The notes under the pieces were generated by a model that did not search any database, was not told the DNA's origin, and saw nothing but the letters and a program-made list of their open reading frames with translations. A DNA stretch of 64,000 bases from DASVWZ01 sp963715675. GTDB taxonomy: Bacteria; Acidobacteriota; Terriglobia; Terriglobales; Acidobacteriaceae. The stretch covers positions 620,001-684,000 of the forward strand of contig OY970265.1 of assembly GCA_963715675.1 (NCBI GenBank), written 5' to 3'. Of this stretch, positions 17,141 to 26,066 are shown piece by piece; position 1 is the stretch's first letter, and every line of letters starts with the position of its first letter. Position numbers and translations under genes: made by a program.

Positions 17141-18331
17141 ATGGCACGCGAAACAAATTTGGATTCAATGAAGACCGGGAATCGGTTGGGTTTGTCGTGT
17201 GCTGCCATTTTTGTACTGGCGGGATTGTGCTTTGGGCAAGCGGGGGGCTCGCCCGATTGGGCCGAGTTCCACCGGACCAACATGCAGCGCTTCAACCCGT
17301 ACGAGAAGACGCTTAACGTCAAGAACGCTGGACGCCTAGACCGGAAGTGGAGCTACACCACCGGGGGCTATGTAAAGTCCTCCCCCGCAGTCGTGAACGG
17401 AGTGGTGTATGTCGGCTCGTGGGATGGTAAGCTGCACGCGCTGGACGCCAAGACCGGTGACGAGCTGTGGAGCTACCACACCGGCAACGAAGTGTACTCC
17501 TCGCCCGCCGTGGCAAATGGTGTGGTGTACTTTGGCTCAGGTGACGCCCGGGTGTACGCCTTGAACGCCAGCACCGGCAACCTGCTGTGGATCTATAACA
17601 CTGGCGGACCTGCGCATTCCTCTCCCGCGGTTGCGAATGGAGTGGTATATGTCGGTTCGGAGAACAGCAACGTGTACGCGCTGGACGCCAGCACAGGCGC
17701 CAAGCTGTGGAACTACACGACCGGAGACGTGGTGTTCTCCTCGCCTGCCGTGGTGAATGGAGTGGTGTATGTCGGCTCCTACGACAACAATGTATATGCG
17801 CTGGATGCCAGCTCAGGCGCAAAGCTGTGGAGCTACACGACCGGGAACCATGTGGTGTCGTCGCCTGCGGTGGTGAATGGTGTGGTCTACATCGGCTCCG
17901 TCGACGGCAAGGTATACGCGCTCAACGCCAGCAGCGGCGGCCTGCTGTGGAGCTATGCCGCGGGCAAAGAGGTGTGGTCTTCGCCCGCAGTGGCCAATGG
18001 CGTAGTGTATGTCGGCTCCGATGACGGGCCCCTTGACGGCCCTGGAACCCACAAGGCCGCCAACGTGCATGCGCTGAATGCCCATACCGGCAAGCTGCTG
18101 TGGAGCTACGCTACCCGCAGCTGGATGCGCTCCTCGCCAGCCGTGGCGAACGGAGTGGTGTACATCGGTTCGGGGGACTACAGCGTCTACGCCCTAAACG
18201 CCCGCACCGGTACCAAGTTGTGGAGTTACGCGACCGGCAGCCATGTCTTTTCCTCGCCCGTGGTCGTGAATGGAGTGGTTTACGTCGGCTCGTTTGATGG
18301 CAGCGTTTACGCCTTCGGCTTGAAGAAGTAG
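17141..18331 (+). CDS. Secreted PQQ-like beta-propeller repeat protein (8 blades)
   Basis: A 396-residue protein with a signal peptide (hydrophobic stretch ending GLCFGQA). A distinctive segment follows (DWAEFHRTNMQRFNPYEK), then eight repeats of about 40 residues with the pattern SSPAVVNGVVYVGS.DG.VYALDA.TG.LWSYTTG. This is the PQQ_2/BamB-type propeller blade. The bases of the repeats are themselves very similar. The start at 17141 has GAGG five bases upstream. A GTG at 17108 overlapping the P450 stop is an alternative. The protein is paralogous to 54442-55563, sharing the N-terminal segment and the C-terminal VYAFGLK. No PQQ-dehydrogenase active-site residues are apparent. Its role inside the NRPS block is unknown. 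Confidence 0.87.
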   Translation: MARETNLDSMKTGNRLGLSCAAIFVLAGLCFGQAGGSPDWAEFHRTNMQRFNPYEKTLNVKNAGRLDRKWSYTTGGYVKSSPAVVNGVVYVGSWDGKLHALDAKTGDELWSYHTGNEVYSSPAVANGVVYFGSGDARVYALNASTGNLLWIYNTGGPAHSSPAVANGVVYVGSENSNVYALDASTGAKLWNYTTGDVVFSSPAVVNGVVYVGSYDNNVYALDASSGAKLWSYTTGNHVVSSPAVVNGVVYIGSVDGKVYALNASSGGLLWSYAAGKEVWSSPAVANGVVYVGSDDGPLDGPGTHKAANVHALNAHTGKLLWSYATRSWMRSSPAVANGVVYIGSGDYSVYALNARTGTKLWSYATGSHVFSSPVVVNGVVYVGSFDGSVYAFGLKK

Positions 18332-18362
18332 GCTAAAGCCGAACTGAAAATAGGTGCATAAC

Positions 18363-18382
18363 CGCAGCGCTGAAGCGCTGCG
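18363..18382. repeat. Intergenic hairpin with TGAA tetraloop
   Basis: CGCAGCGC, loop TGAA, GCGCTGCG: an 8-bp perfect stem between the PQQ propeller gene and the C-A-PCP-TE gene. There is no T-run. It may attenuate or protect mRNA within the operon, or be a REP-type element. Confidence 0.6.
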
Positions 18383-18443
18383 CCACCCAAAATCAGACGC
18401 GAAAACGAGTTCTTCCGTAGGCTGTTAGTTTGACCCTAGAATC

Positions 18444-21400
18444 ATGGGTACGCTTGCTCAATCCGAAACCGAAATTCTGACCTCCGGGGCTAAATCCGCC
18501 TCCGAGGGTTCGGCGGCGCTGCGCTCTCAGCCCGTCGTCCCGCGCGCCGGGTCGGGGCCGTGGCCGCTGTCTTTCGGGCAAGAGCGAATCTGGTTTCTCC
18601 ACCAGTTTGCGTCGGGAAGTCCGGTTTACAGCGTTCCGATCGCGATGCGGATTGAAGGCAGGCTGGACCTGCGAGCCCTTAACAGCGCGCTCAGCGCGCT
18701 CATGGCGCGGCACGAAACTCTGCGTACCTTGTGCGTTTCCATCGATGGAGTCCCTGCACAGGCGATTGCGCCACCCATTGCAGTGGATCTGCCCTGCTTC
18801 GACATCGAAGCCCTGCCCGACGAACAAAAGCCAGCGCAGCTGGAGAAGCTGATTCAGGATCTGATCCGCAAGCCTTTCGATCTGGAGCGGGACCTGCCGC
18901 TGAAAGCGTACCTGGTCCGAACCGGCGATCAGGACCACACCCTGGTTCTGAACCTGCACCATATCAGCGCCGACGGATGGTCGATGGGCATCCTGAATCA
19001 GGAACTGGTCGCGCTCTACCAGGGGTTCAGCCATGGCGCGGCAAGTGAATTGCCCCCGCTTCCGGTGCAATATCCGGACTTCGCGGAATGGCAACGTCAA
19101 CGGTTCACGCGAGAGGCGCTGGCCAGCCAGTTGTCATACTGGCGGAAGCAGCTTGCGGGCGCGCCGCCGTATCTGGAACTCCCCACCGATCACCCCCGGC
19201 CAGCGATACAGACGTACAACGGGGCGCGGCACTTTTTTCAGATGCCCGCGGCATTGGCGGCAGCACTCAAAGCGTTCAGCGCCCGCCAAGGTGTTTCGCT
19301 GTTCATGACGCTGTTGGCGGGATTTGAAGTTCTGCTCCATCGTTATACGGCGGAGGAAGACATCGTGGTCGGGACGCCGATTGCGAATCGTCCCCGGCCC
19401 GAAATCGAAGGGCTGATCGGCTTTTTCCTGAATAATCTTGCGTTGCGAGTTGACCTGAGCGGAGATCCTTCGTTCCGCGAGTTGCTGGCCCGGGTGCGGC
19501 GAGTGGCGCTGGAGGCGTACGGGAACTACGAATTGCCCTTTGAGATGCTGGTGGAAGATCTGAAGCCGGAACGCGACCTCACCCGCAGCCCCATCTTCCA
19601 GGTCATGTTCACCCTGCAAAGTTCTCCGACGGCCACCACCCACTTGCGGGACCTGAGCCTGTCGTCGCGGGAACTCGATACTCGAACTTCCAAGTTCGAA
19701 ATCTTCGTAGTGTTGCAGGAGAGAGGCCCGGAACTGGGCGGATACGTGGAATACAACACGGATCTGTTCGAGCTGCCGACGATCCAACGCATGCTTTCGC
19801 ATTTCGAGCGCGTGCTTGATGCGGCGGTGCGAAACAGTGATGAGAAGATCTCCCGTTTGCCGCTGCTGGGCGAAGAAGAGCGGCGCCAGTTGGTGGTCGG
19901 CTGGAATGATACGCAGGCCGCATACCCGCAACAGTGCATTCATCAACTGTTCGAAGCGCAGGCCGCGCGAACGCCGAACCAAACTGCACTCACGTTCGGC
20001 AGCCGGCAGTTGAGCTACCGGGAACTGAACCAGCAGGCGAACCAGTTGGCCCGGAAGCTGAAGGAGTTGGGAGTTGGGCCTGGAGTTCTGGTTGGGGTTT
20101 GCCTCGATCGCTCTTTCGAGATGGTGGCAGCGACGCTCGGGATCCTGAAAGCCGGCGGCGCATACGTTCCGCTTGATCCGGCGTATCCGGCTAACTGGCT
20201 TGCTTTTGTTCTGGAAGATTCCGAAACGCCGGTGGTTTTAACCCAGCAGAAGCTGCTCGACCACCTTCCGGAGCGCCCTGGGACAAAGGTGATCTGCCTG
20301 GATCGCGACTGGCCCGAGATCGCTCGCCAGGAGAGCAGCAATCTGGGCAGCGTGGGCTCCATCGAGGATCTGGCATATGTGATCTACACTTCGGGCTCGA
20401 CGGGCGTGCCGAAAGGCGTGTTGGCTCCTCATCGCGGCGCGGTGAATCGTTTTGCTTGGATGTGGAGGCAGTATCCCTTTGCGGCCGATGAAGTGTGCTG
20501 CCAGAAGACCTCGTTGAACTTTGTCGATTCGGTTTGGGAAATCTTCGGACCTCTTCTGCAAGGGATGCGCAGCGTGCTGATCAACGACGAGACGGTCAGA
20601 AATCCGCTGGAACTGATTCAGATTCTCGCGCGGGAACGGGTTTCGCGGATCGTCGTGGTGCCTTCGTTGCTGCAGTTGTTGCTCGAAGCCTACGCCGGAC
20701 AACCGGGGGGACCGCACCAGCCGAAGTTCTGGATTAGCAGTGGAGAGACGCTGCCCGCTGATCTGTGCCGGAAATTCCACGAAGTCATGCCGCAGAGTAT
20801 TCTGCTCAACCTCTACGGATCATCCGAAGTGGCGGCGGACGTTACCTGGCACCAGGTCGATTGCAGTGAACCAAACTCGACCGCGGCTTCCATCGGGCTT
20901 CCGATCTCCAACACGCAGGTTCATATTCTTGACTCGCGTCTTCAACTGGTGCCCGCCGGAATCATGGGCGAGATCTATGTCGGCGGCGATGGCCTGGCAC
21001 GCGGCTACTACAAGCGTCCGGACTTGACCGCGGAACGGTTCCTGCCAAACCCCTTCACTGAGTTTTCCGGAAGGTGCATCTACCGCACTGGCGACCTGGC
21101 GCGGCGTGGCGCCGACGGCCGAATTCAATACGTGGGCCGCAGCGACTATCAGGTCAAGATTCGCGGATTCCGCATCGAGCCAGGAGAGATCGAAGCCACG
21201 CTGAAGAAACATCCAGGCGTGCGGCAGAGCGTCGTATCCGTGCAGGAAAGCGAGAATGACGGCAAGCACCTGGTTGCCTATGTGGTGCCGGCCGAAACGA
21301 GCCCGACCGAGGAAGAACTGCGTCCCTTTTTGAAACAGAATCTGCCGGAGTACATGGTCCCGGCAGTGTTCATGTTTCTGCCGGTGCTGCCCCTGACGCC

Positions 21401-22529
21401 GAACGGCAAGGTGGACCGTCGCGCTTTACCAAGAGCGCAAGGCCGGGCGAAAACCGGTGACGGCGAGAAGGTGTCGCCGCGAGACGAGGTCGAGGCCAAA
21501 CTGGCCGGAATCTGGCAAACGGTTTTGGGGCAGCCTTCTATCGGCGTGACCGAGAACTTCTTTGATTTGGGTGGACATTCCCTGCTGGTGGGACGGCTGC
21601 TGCTGCGCATCGACAAAGCATTCGGAAAGAAGTTGTCTCTAGCCGATGTTTTCCGCGCGCCGACCGTCGAGCGGCTTGCCCTGGTTCTTCGCAGTGGGGA
21701 TGCTCCCTCTCAACCTTCCGGCATTATCGAGGTGAAGCCGGTCGGTACTCGGCCCGCACTGTTCTGGGTGCGGGGAGGGCCTTTATTCCGTTCGATGGCT
21801 CTTCGCCTCGGCCCTGACCAGCCTTTCTTGGGGCTTGACCTTCCACCTGCCGTGGCGGCCCAACTGTCCGTGCCCTATCGATTTGAAGAGATTGCCGCTG
21901 CTTTTGTTAAGGTAATGCGAGAGGCACAGCCTCATGGCCCTTACTTTCTGGGCGGATTTTGCGTCAACGGGGTGGTTGCCTACGAAATGGCGAGACAGTT
22001 GGTGGAGGAGGGCGAAGCGGTCGCCTTGCTTGCGTTGTTCGATACCCAGAATCCACTCACCTACTGGGATTACTCGCGAGATGGGCGGGTAGGATATCTG
22101 AGGGAAAAGGGCAGGTTTCATCTCGAGCGACTGAAGGAAGTGAGATTTGGCCAAGTGCACGCCTATCTTGGCGAACTCATGGTGTCGGTGCGTCGCCGGG
22201 CGAGGCGGTGGATTTGGTACCTTTCGTATGCCGGGCGCCGGGCGTTCCGCTGGGCGGGCATGGAAAATCTGGATGCCATCATCCATTTGGCATCTGAGAG
22301 ATATCGTCCGCGACCTTACCCGGGGCGAATCGTGTTGTTTCAGTCAACGGTCTGGCCGGAAGGGAAGTACTGGAATTTCGAAACTGGATGGCGGGATCTG
22401 GCCGCGGAAGGCGTCGAGATGCACTGGATCCCCGGCGATCATCTCGGTATGTTTGAGGAACCGAATGTGAGTTCAGTGGCCGGCCAGTTGAATGTGCATC
22501 TTTTCCATCCGACCGCAGTTAGGGCTTAG
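18444..22529 (+). CDS. NRPS protein C-A-PCP-TE, predicted beta-Ala, Cys-type thioesterase
   Basis: 1361 residues. The condensation domain spans about 35-450 with an intact HHISADG active site (H172, H173, D177). The adenylation domain spans about 500-1000 (A3 YVIYTSGSTGVPKG at about 645-658). The carrier Ser is 1046 in DLGGHSLL. The thioesterase domain runs from about 1105 to the end. The specificity positions read VDWVISLADK (V-D instead of the usual Asp235), which I recall as a beta-alanine code. In the thioesterase the nucleophile motif is GGFCVNG, so residue 1173 is Cys instead of Ser. An Asp at about 1200 and a His at about 1333 (GDHLGMF) complete a plausible triad. It would condense the A-PCP product with its own amino acid and release it. 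Confidence 0.9.
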   Translation: MGTLAQSETEILTSGAKSASEGSAALRSQPVVPRAGSGPWPLSFGQERIWFLHQFASGSPVYSVPIAMRIEGRLDLRALNSALSALMARHETLRTLCVSIDGVPAQAIAPPIAVDLPCFDIEALPDEQKPAQLEKLIQDLIRKPFDLERDLPLKAYLVRTGDQDHTLVLNLHHISADGWSMGILNQELVALYQGFSHGAASELPPLPVQYPDFAEWQRQRFTREALASQLSYWRKQLAGAPPYLELPTDHPRPAIQTYNGARHFFQMPAALAAALKAFSARQGVSLFMTLLAGFEVLLHRYTAEEDIVVGTPIANRPRPEIEGLIGFFLNNLALRVDLSGDPSFRELLARVRRVALEAYGNYELPFEMLVEDLKPERDLTRSPIFQVMFTLQSSPTATTHLRDLSLSSRELDTRTSKFEIFVVLQERGPELGGYVEYNTDLFELPTIQRMLSHFERVLDAAVRNSDEKISRLPLLGEEERRQLVVGWNDTQAAYPQQCIHQLFEAQAARTPNQTALTFGSRQLSYRELNQQANQLARKLKELGVGPGVLVGVCLDRSFEMVAATLGILKAGGAYVPLDPAYPANWLAFVLEDSETPVVLTQQKLLDHLPERPGTKVICLDRDWPEIARQESSNLGSVGSIEDLAYVIYTSGSTGVPKGVLAPHRGAVNRFAWMWRQYPFAADEVCCQKTSLNFVDSVWEIFGPLLQGMRSVLINDETVRNPLELIQILARERVSRIVVVPSLLQLLLEAYAGQPGGPHQPKFWISSGETLPADLCRKFHEVMPQSILLNLYGSSEVAADVTWHQVDCSEPNSTAASIGLPISNTQVHILDSRLQLVPAGIMGEIYVGGDGLARGYYKRPDLTAERFLPNPFTEFSGRCIYRTGDLARRGADGRIQYVGRSDYQVKIRGFRIEPGEIEATLKKHPGVRQSVVSVQESENDGKHLVAYVVPAETSPTEEELRPFLKQNLPEYMVPAVFMFLPVLPLTPNGKVDRRALPRAQGRAKTGDGEKVSPRDEVEAKLAGIWQTVLGQPSIGVTENFFDLGGHSLLVGRLLLRIDKAFGKKLSLADVFRAPTVERLALVLRSGDAPSQPSGIIEVKPVGTRPALFWVRGGPLFRSMALRLGPDQPFLGLDLPPAVAAQLSVPYRFEEIAAAFVKVMREAQPHGPYFLGGFCVNGVVAYEMARQLVEEGEAVALLALFDTQNPLTYWDYSRDGRVGYLREKGRFHLERLKEVRFGQVHAYLGELMVSVRRRARRWIWYLSYAGRRAFRWAGMENLDAIIHLASERYRPRPYPGRIVLFQSTVWPEGKYWNFETGWRDLAAEGVEMHWIPGDHLGMFEEPNVSSVAGQLNVHLFHPTAVRA

Positions 22530-22541
22530 CGAGTTTCTGTA

Positions 22542-25500
22542 ATGAGTGACAGTCCTTTGATCACGGAAATTGCCGGGAGAAGTAAGGCGGAGGCTCGCCT
22601 GGCAAGCCGGTCTGTCTTGGCAACGGCAGACCAGTCGCAGGGTCCGGTAACGGCTTCGAAGGATCGGTTCGGGAGTTTGCCCGAGTTGAGCTTGCCGTAT
22701 GATCGTCCCCGTGCTGCGGTGTCGGGTTTCGAAGCCGGCAGCCTGGCATTTGCTGTCCCGGAAAGTCTGGCCGATTCTCTGGCGGAGATGGCGCAGCGCG
22801 AGGGGGTATCCCTGGGCGTCGTCCTGCTAGCCGCGTTCCAGGCACTGCTGGTTCGTTACACCGGGCAGGAAGAGTTTGCGCTGGGCGTCGCGCTTCAGGA
22901 TGATTCGGCAGAACAAGACTCGAAAAGACTTGAGTTCAACCTGGCGATGGTTGGTTGCGACTGCGCGGACGACCCCACTTTCATGGACCTGGTTCAGCGC
23001 ACACTGGCAGCGATCGGCGAGGCCAGAGGGGAAGCTGATCTGCTTGCTCGATCCTTTGCAAGTGCGCCGGCCAATGGCAACGGCTCGAAAGCGCCCGTGC
23101 AGGTGGGCTTCGAGTTTGAAGCTAGAGCCAAAGCGGATGGGACGAACCGGCAAGCTGGCCGCTCTCACCGGCATTTCGATGTTCCCTCTGAGCTATCGAT
23201 TGCGCTGCGAGCCCAGGGCAGCCGTATGCACGGGCGGATCGATTACAACGCGGCCCTATTTGAGGCCTCGACCATAGAAAGAATGGCGGGTCACCTGAAC
23301 ACGCTGCTCGGAGGAATTGCGGCGAATCCGAACCAGCGCGTGTCGAGGCTGCCTTTGGTCAGTGACTCTGAAAAAGTTCAAATTCTTGAAGAGTGGAACG
23401 ACACCGAAGCTGACTATCCCCGTCACCTGTGTCTGCACCAGCTGATCGAAGCGCAAGTCGATCGGACGCCCTATGCGATTGCCGCCGAGTATCAAGGCCA
23501 GAGCCTCACCTATCAGGAACTCGACGCGCGGGCGAATCAGTTGGCGCGATATCTCCAGCAGTTAGGCGTGGGCGCCGAAGATCGAGTTGGAGTTTGCCTG
23601 AAACGAACGCTGGATTTGCCGGTGGCGTTGCTGGCGATCCTGAAAGCTGGCGGCGCTTGTGTACCGCTCGATCCAAGTTATCCGAAATCCCGGCTTTCCC
23701 ACATGCTCAAGGATTCGGGATCGCGGGTGCTCCTGACGGATAGCGACCTGCTCTCTGGGTCTGTTGGCACCGGAACGAAGGTGATCAACTTGCCGCAGAG
23801 CCGCGACCCAATCGCGCGGGGAGAACGTGCAAGGCTTGCCGGCAGCGCGCATCCGACGAGCATCGCGTATGTGATCTACACCTCAGGTTCAACCGGAACG
23901 CCCAAAGGAGTTCTGCTTACGCATCGCGGCCTGGTCAATCATGGGATGGCGGCAGTGAAACTTTACGGCCACCAGCCATCGGACCGGGTGCTGCAGTTCT
24001 CTTCGATCAGCTTTGATATCGCGGTGGAGGAAATCTTTCCCACATGGATCTGCGGAGCGAACCTAGTTTTGCGGCCGGAGAGCCTGCCGCTGCAAGGCAG
24101 CGAATTTCTGCGCTGGGTTCGCGAAAACCGGATTACGGTTCTGGATCTTCCCACGGCATACTGGCATGAACTGGTGCATGAACTTGCCGACCGTAAGGAT
24201 CCCCAACTTGGAGACTTGCGCCTGGTCATCGTGGGCGGCGAAAAAGCCTCGGCCACGGCATTCGCCACCTGGAAGAAAATCGTGCAACAGCGCGTGCGCT
24301 GGGTCAATACCTACGGGCCGACCGAAGCCAGCGTGATTGCCACGTTCTACGAACCGGAGGCGGACCCCGGCGCGACCGTACCCGCGAACTTGCCGATTGG
24401 CCGGCCGATCGCGAATGTCAAAATCTACCTGCTCGATCCCAATCTCAACCTGGTGCCGGCCGGCGTGCCGGGAGAGTTGCATATTGGCGGCGTCGGTTTA
24501 GCGCGCGGGTATTTGGACCAGCCGGAACGCACGGCTGAAAAATTCATTCCGGACCCATTCAGCCCCAGCCCCGATGCTCGCCTGTACAAGACTGGAGATT
24601 TGGCGCGCTATCTGCCGTCGGGTGAGATTGAGTTTGCCGGACGTTGTGACTTTCAGGTCAAGATTCGCGGCTTTCGCGTGGAACCGGGAGAAATCGAAGC
24701 GATCCTGGTCAAGCATCCCAGTTTGCGGGACGCCGTCGTCGTAGCGCAGAAGTCAGGCGGCGACAAGCGGCTGGTGGCCTATTTTGTGCCTGCCGCGGGA
24801 AAGACGCCGTCTTCCAGTGAACTGCGCGACTTTCTTTCAGGCACGCTGCCTCCGTTTATGGTGCCGGCCGTGTTTGTCCGGCTGGATGCCATGCCGCTCA
24901 CGCCCAACGGGAAAGTGGACCGGAAAGCGTTGCCTCCGGCCGGAGTTCAAGATGCCGAGCCGCTGTCGGAAGACGCCAAGCCGAAGGACGCACTGGAACT
25001 GCAGTTATCCCAAGTCTGGGAAAGTGTGCTGGGCATTCGTCCCATCGGGATTCAGCAGAATTTCTTCGACCTGGGCGGCCACTCGCTGCTGGCGGTCCGG
25101 CTCATGCACCGCATCGAGCAGGTGCTGGGACGAAAACTTCCGATTACGGTGTTGTTTGAGACGCCGACTATCGAGGAGATGGCCGCCGCCCTGCGTCAGG
25201 ACAACTGGGCGCCCTCATGGTCATCGCTGGTTCCCATCCAGCCTCGCGGCTCGAAACCGGCGTTGTTCTGCGTACACGGAATCGGCGGCACCGTGCTCCG
25301 CTTCCGCGACCTGGCGGTTTGCCTCGGCGAAGACCAGCCCTTTTACGGCTTGCAAGCGAAAGGCCTGGACGGAAACGAAGTCTGCCCGCCCACGATCGAA
25401 GAGATGGCGGCAGAGTATCTGCGTGAGATCCGGCAGGTGCAACCCGAAGGGCCCTACTGCTTCGGCGGATACTCCTTCGGCGGCATCGTCGCCATGGAGA

Positions 25501-26000
25501 TGGCGGATCAGTTACGCGCCAACGGCCAGGAGACGATCTTTATCGGACTGTTCGACACTTTTCCGGGCAAGCCCAAGTCACAAGGGGAACTGCTGATCAA
25601 ACTGCTGCGCCTGCCCTGGGAAGAGAAGACTGCATATTTATCCTGGAAGCTTAGTAACCTGGCACGCTTTGTGCAGCGGAGATTTGGCAAGAGACTGCCT
25701 CCGGCTCTGGTTGCAGTGAGGAAAGCGCTGGTTGAGGCGGAGATGTGCTACGTTCCCAAGGTTTATCCCAAGCGCGTCACGGTGTTCAACGCGGCCGTCA
25801 AATCGCTGCGCAGTGCGGACGATCCCGCAGCGGGTTGGAGCGAGTGGGCTTCCGGCGGAGTCGAAATCCACCAGATTGCCGGCCACCACGCCAACATATT
25901 CTTCGAGCCGAATGTTTCCATTCTTGCCGAAAAACTGAGCGCGTGTTTGCGCAAGGCGGAAGAGGAATACAACGCAGGGCATGTAGTCAGGAGTCAGTAG
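22542..26000 (+). CDS. NRPS protein with truncated C domain, A-PCP-TE
   Basis: 1152 residues, starting 12 bases after the preceding NRPS gene. Residues of about 45-290 match only the C-terminal lobe of a condensation domain (LPYDRPRA..., LLVRYTGQEEF). The N-terminal lobe with HHxxxDG is absent, so it cannot form peptide bonds in the usual way. The adenylation domain follows (A3 YVIYTSGSTGTPKG at about 443-456). The carrier Ser is 848 in DLGGHSLLAV. The thioesterase has a standard GGYSFGG with Ser978. Specificity positions read DIEDIGTVIK. Two acidic pocket residues suggest a basic substrate, but I cannot assign it. The last residues (HVVRSQ) and the stop come from the intergenic repeat that follows. 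Confidence 0.9.
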   Translation: MSDSPLITEIAGRSKAEARLASRSVLATADQSQGPVTASKDRFGSLPELSLPYDRPRAAVSGFEAGSLAFAVPESLADSLAEMAQREGVSLGVVLLAAFQALLVRYTGQEEFALGVALQDDSAEQDSKRLEFNLAMVGCDCADDPTFMDLVQRTLAAIGEARGEADLLARSFASAPANGNGSKAPVQVGFEFEARAKADGTNRQAGRSHRHFDVPSELSIALRAQGSRMHGRIDYNAALFEASTIERMAGHLNTLLGGIAANPNQRVSRLPLVSDSEKVQILEEWNDTEADYPRHLCLHQLIEAQVDRTPYAIAAEYQGQSLTYQELDARANQLARYLQQLGVGAEDRVGVCLKRTLDLPVALLAILKAGGACVPLDPSYPKSRLSHMLKDSGSRVLLTDSDLLSGSVGTGTKVINLPQSRDPIARGERARLAGSAHPTSIAYVIYTSGSTGTPKGVLLTHRGLVNHGMAAVKLYGHQPSDRVLQFSSISFDIAVEEIFPTWICGANLVLRPESLPLQGSEFLRWVRENRITVLDLPTAYWHELVHELADRKDPQLGDLRLVIVGGEKASATAFATWKKIVQQRVRWVNTYGPTEASVIATFYEPEADPGATVPANLPIGRPIANVKIYLLDPNLNLVPAGVPGELHIGGVGLARGYLDQPERTAEKFIPDPFSPSPDARLYKTGDLARYLPSGEIEFAGRCDFQVKIRGFRVEPGEIEAILVKHPSLRDAVVVAQKSGGDKRLVAYFVPAAGKTPSSSELRDFLSGTLPPFMVPAVFVRLDAMPLTPNGKVDRKALPPAGVQDAEPLSEDAKPKDALELQLSQVWESVLGIRPIGIQQNFFDLGGHSLLAVRLMHRIEQVLGRKLPITVLFETPTIEEMAAALRQDNWAPSWSSLVPIQPRGSKPALFCVHGIGGTVLRFRDLAVCLGEDQPFYGLQAKGLDGNEVCPPTIEEMAAEYLREIRQVQPEGPYCFGGYSFGGIVAMEMADQLRANGQETIFIGLFDTFPGKPKSQGELLIKLLRLPWEEKTAYLSWKLSNLARFVQRRFGKRLPPALVAVRKALVEAEMCYVPKVYPKRVTVFNAAVKSLRSADDPAAGWSEWASGGVEIHQIAGHHANIFFEPNVSILAEKLSACLRKAEEEYNAGHVVRSQ

Positions 26001-26055
26001 TCAGGAGTCGCCGGTACGTCGTGTGCGTGACTACTGACTACCGACTCCTGATCTT
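25983..26055. repeat. Permuted GTAGTCAGGAGTC repeat with inverted copy
   Basis: Direct copies of GTAGTCAGGAGTC (from 25983 and 25996) are followed by the inverted set GACTACTGACTACCGACTCC. The repeat overlaps the last codons of the NRPS gene and supplies its stop. It fills the 66-base gap before the flippase gene. Confidence 0.65.
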
Positions 26056-26066
26056 GAATTTTTCGC

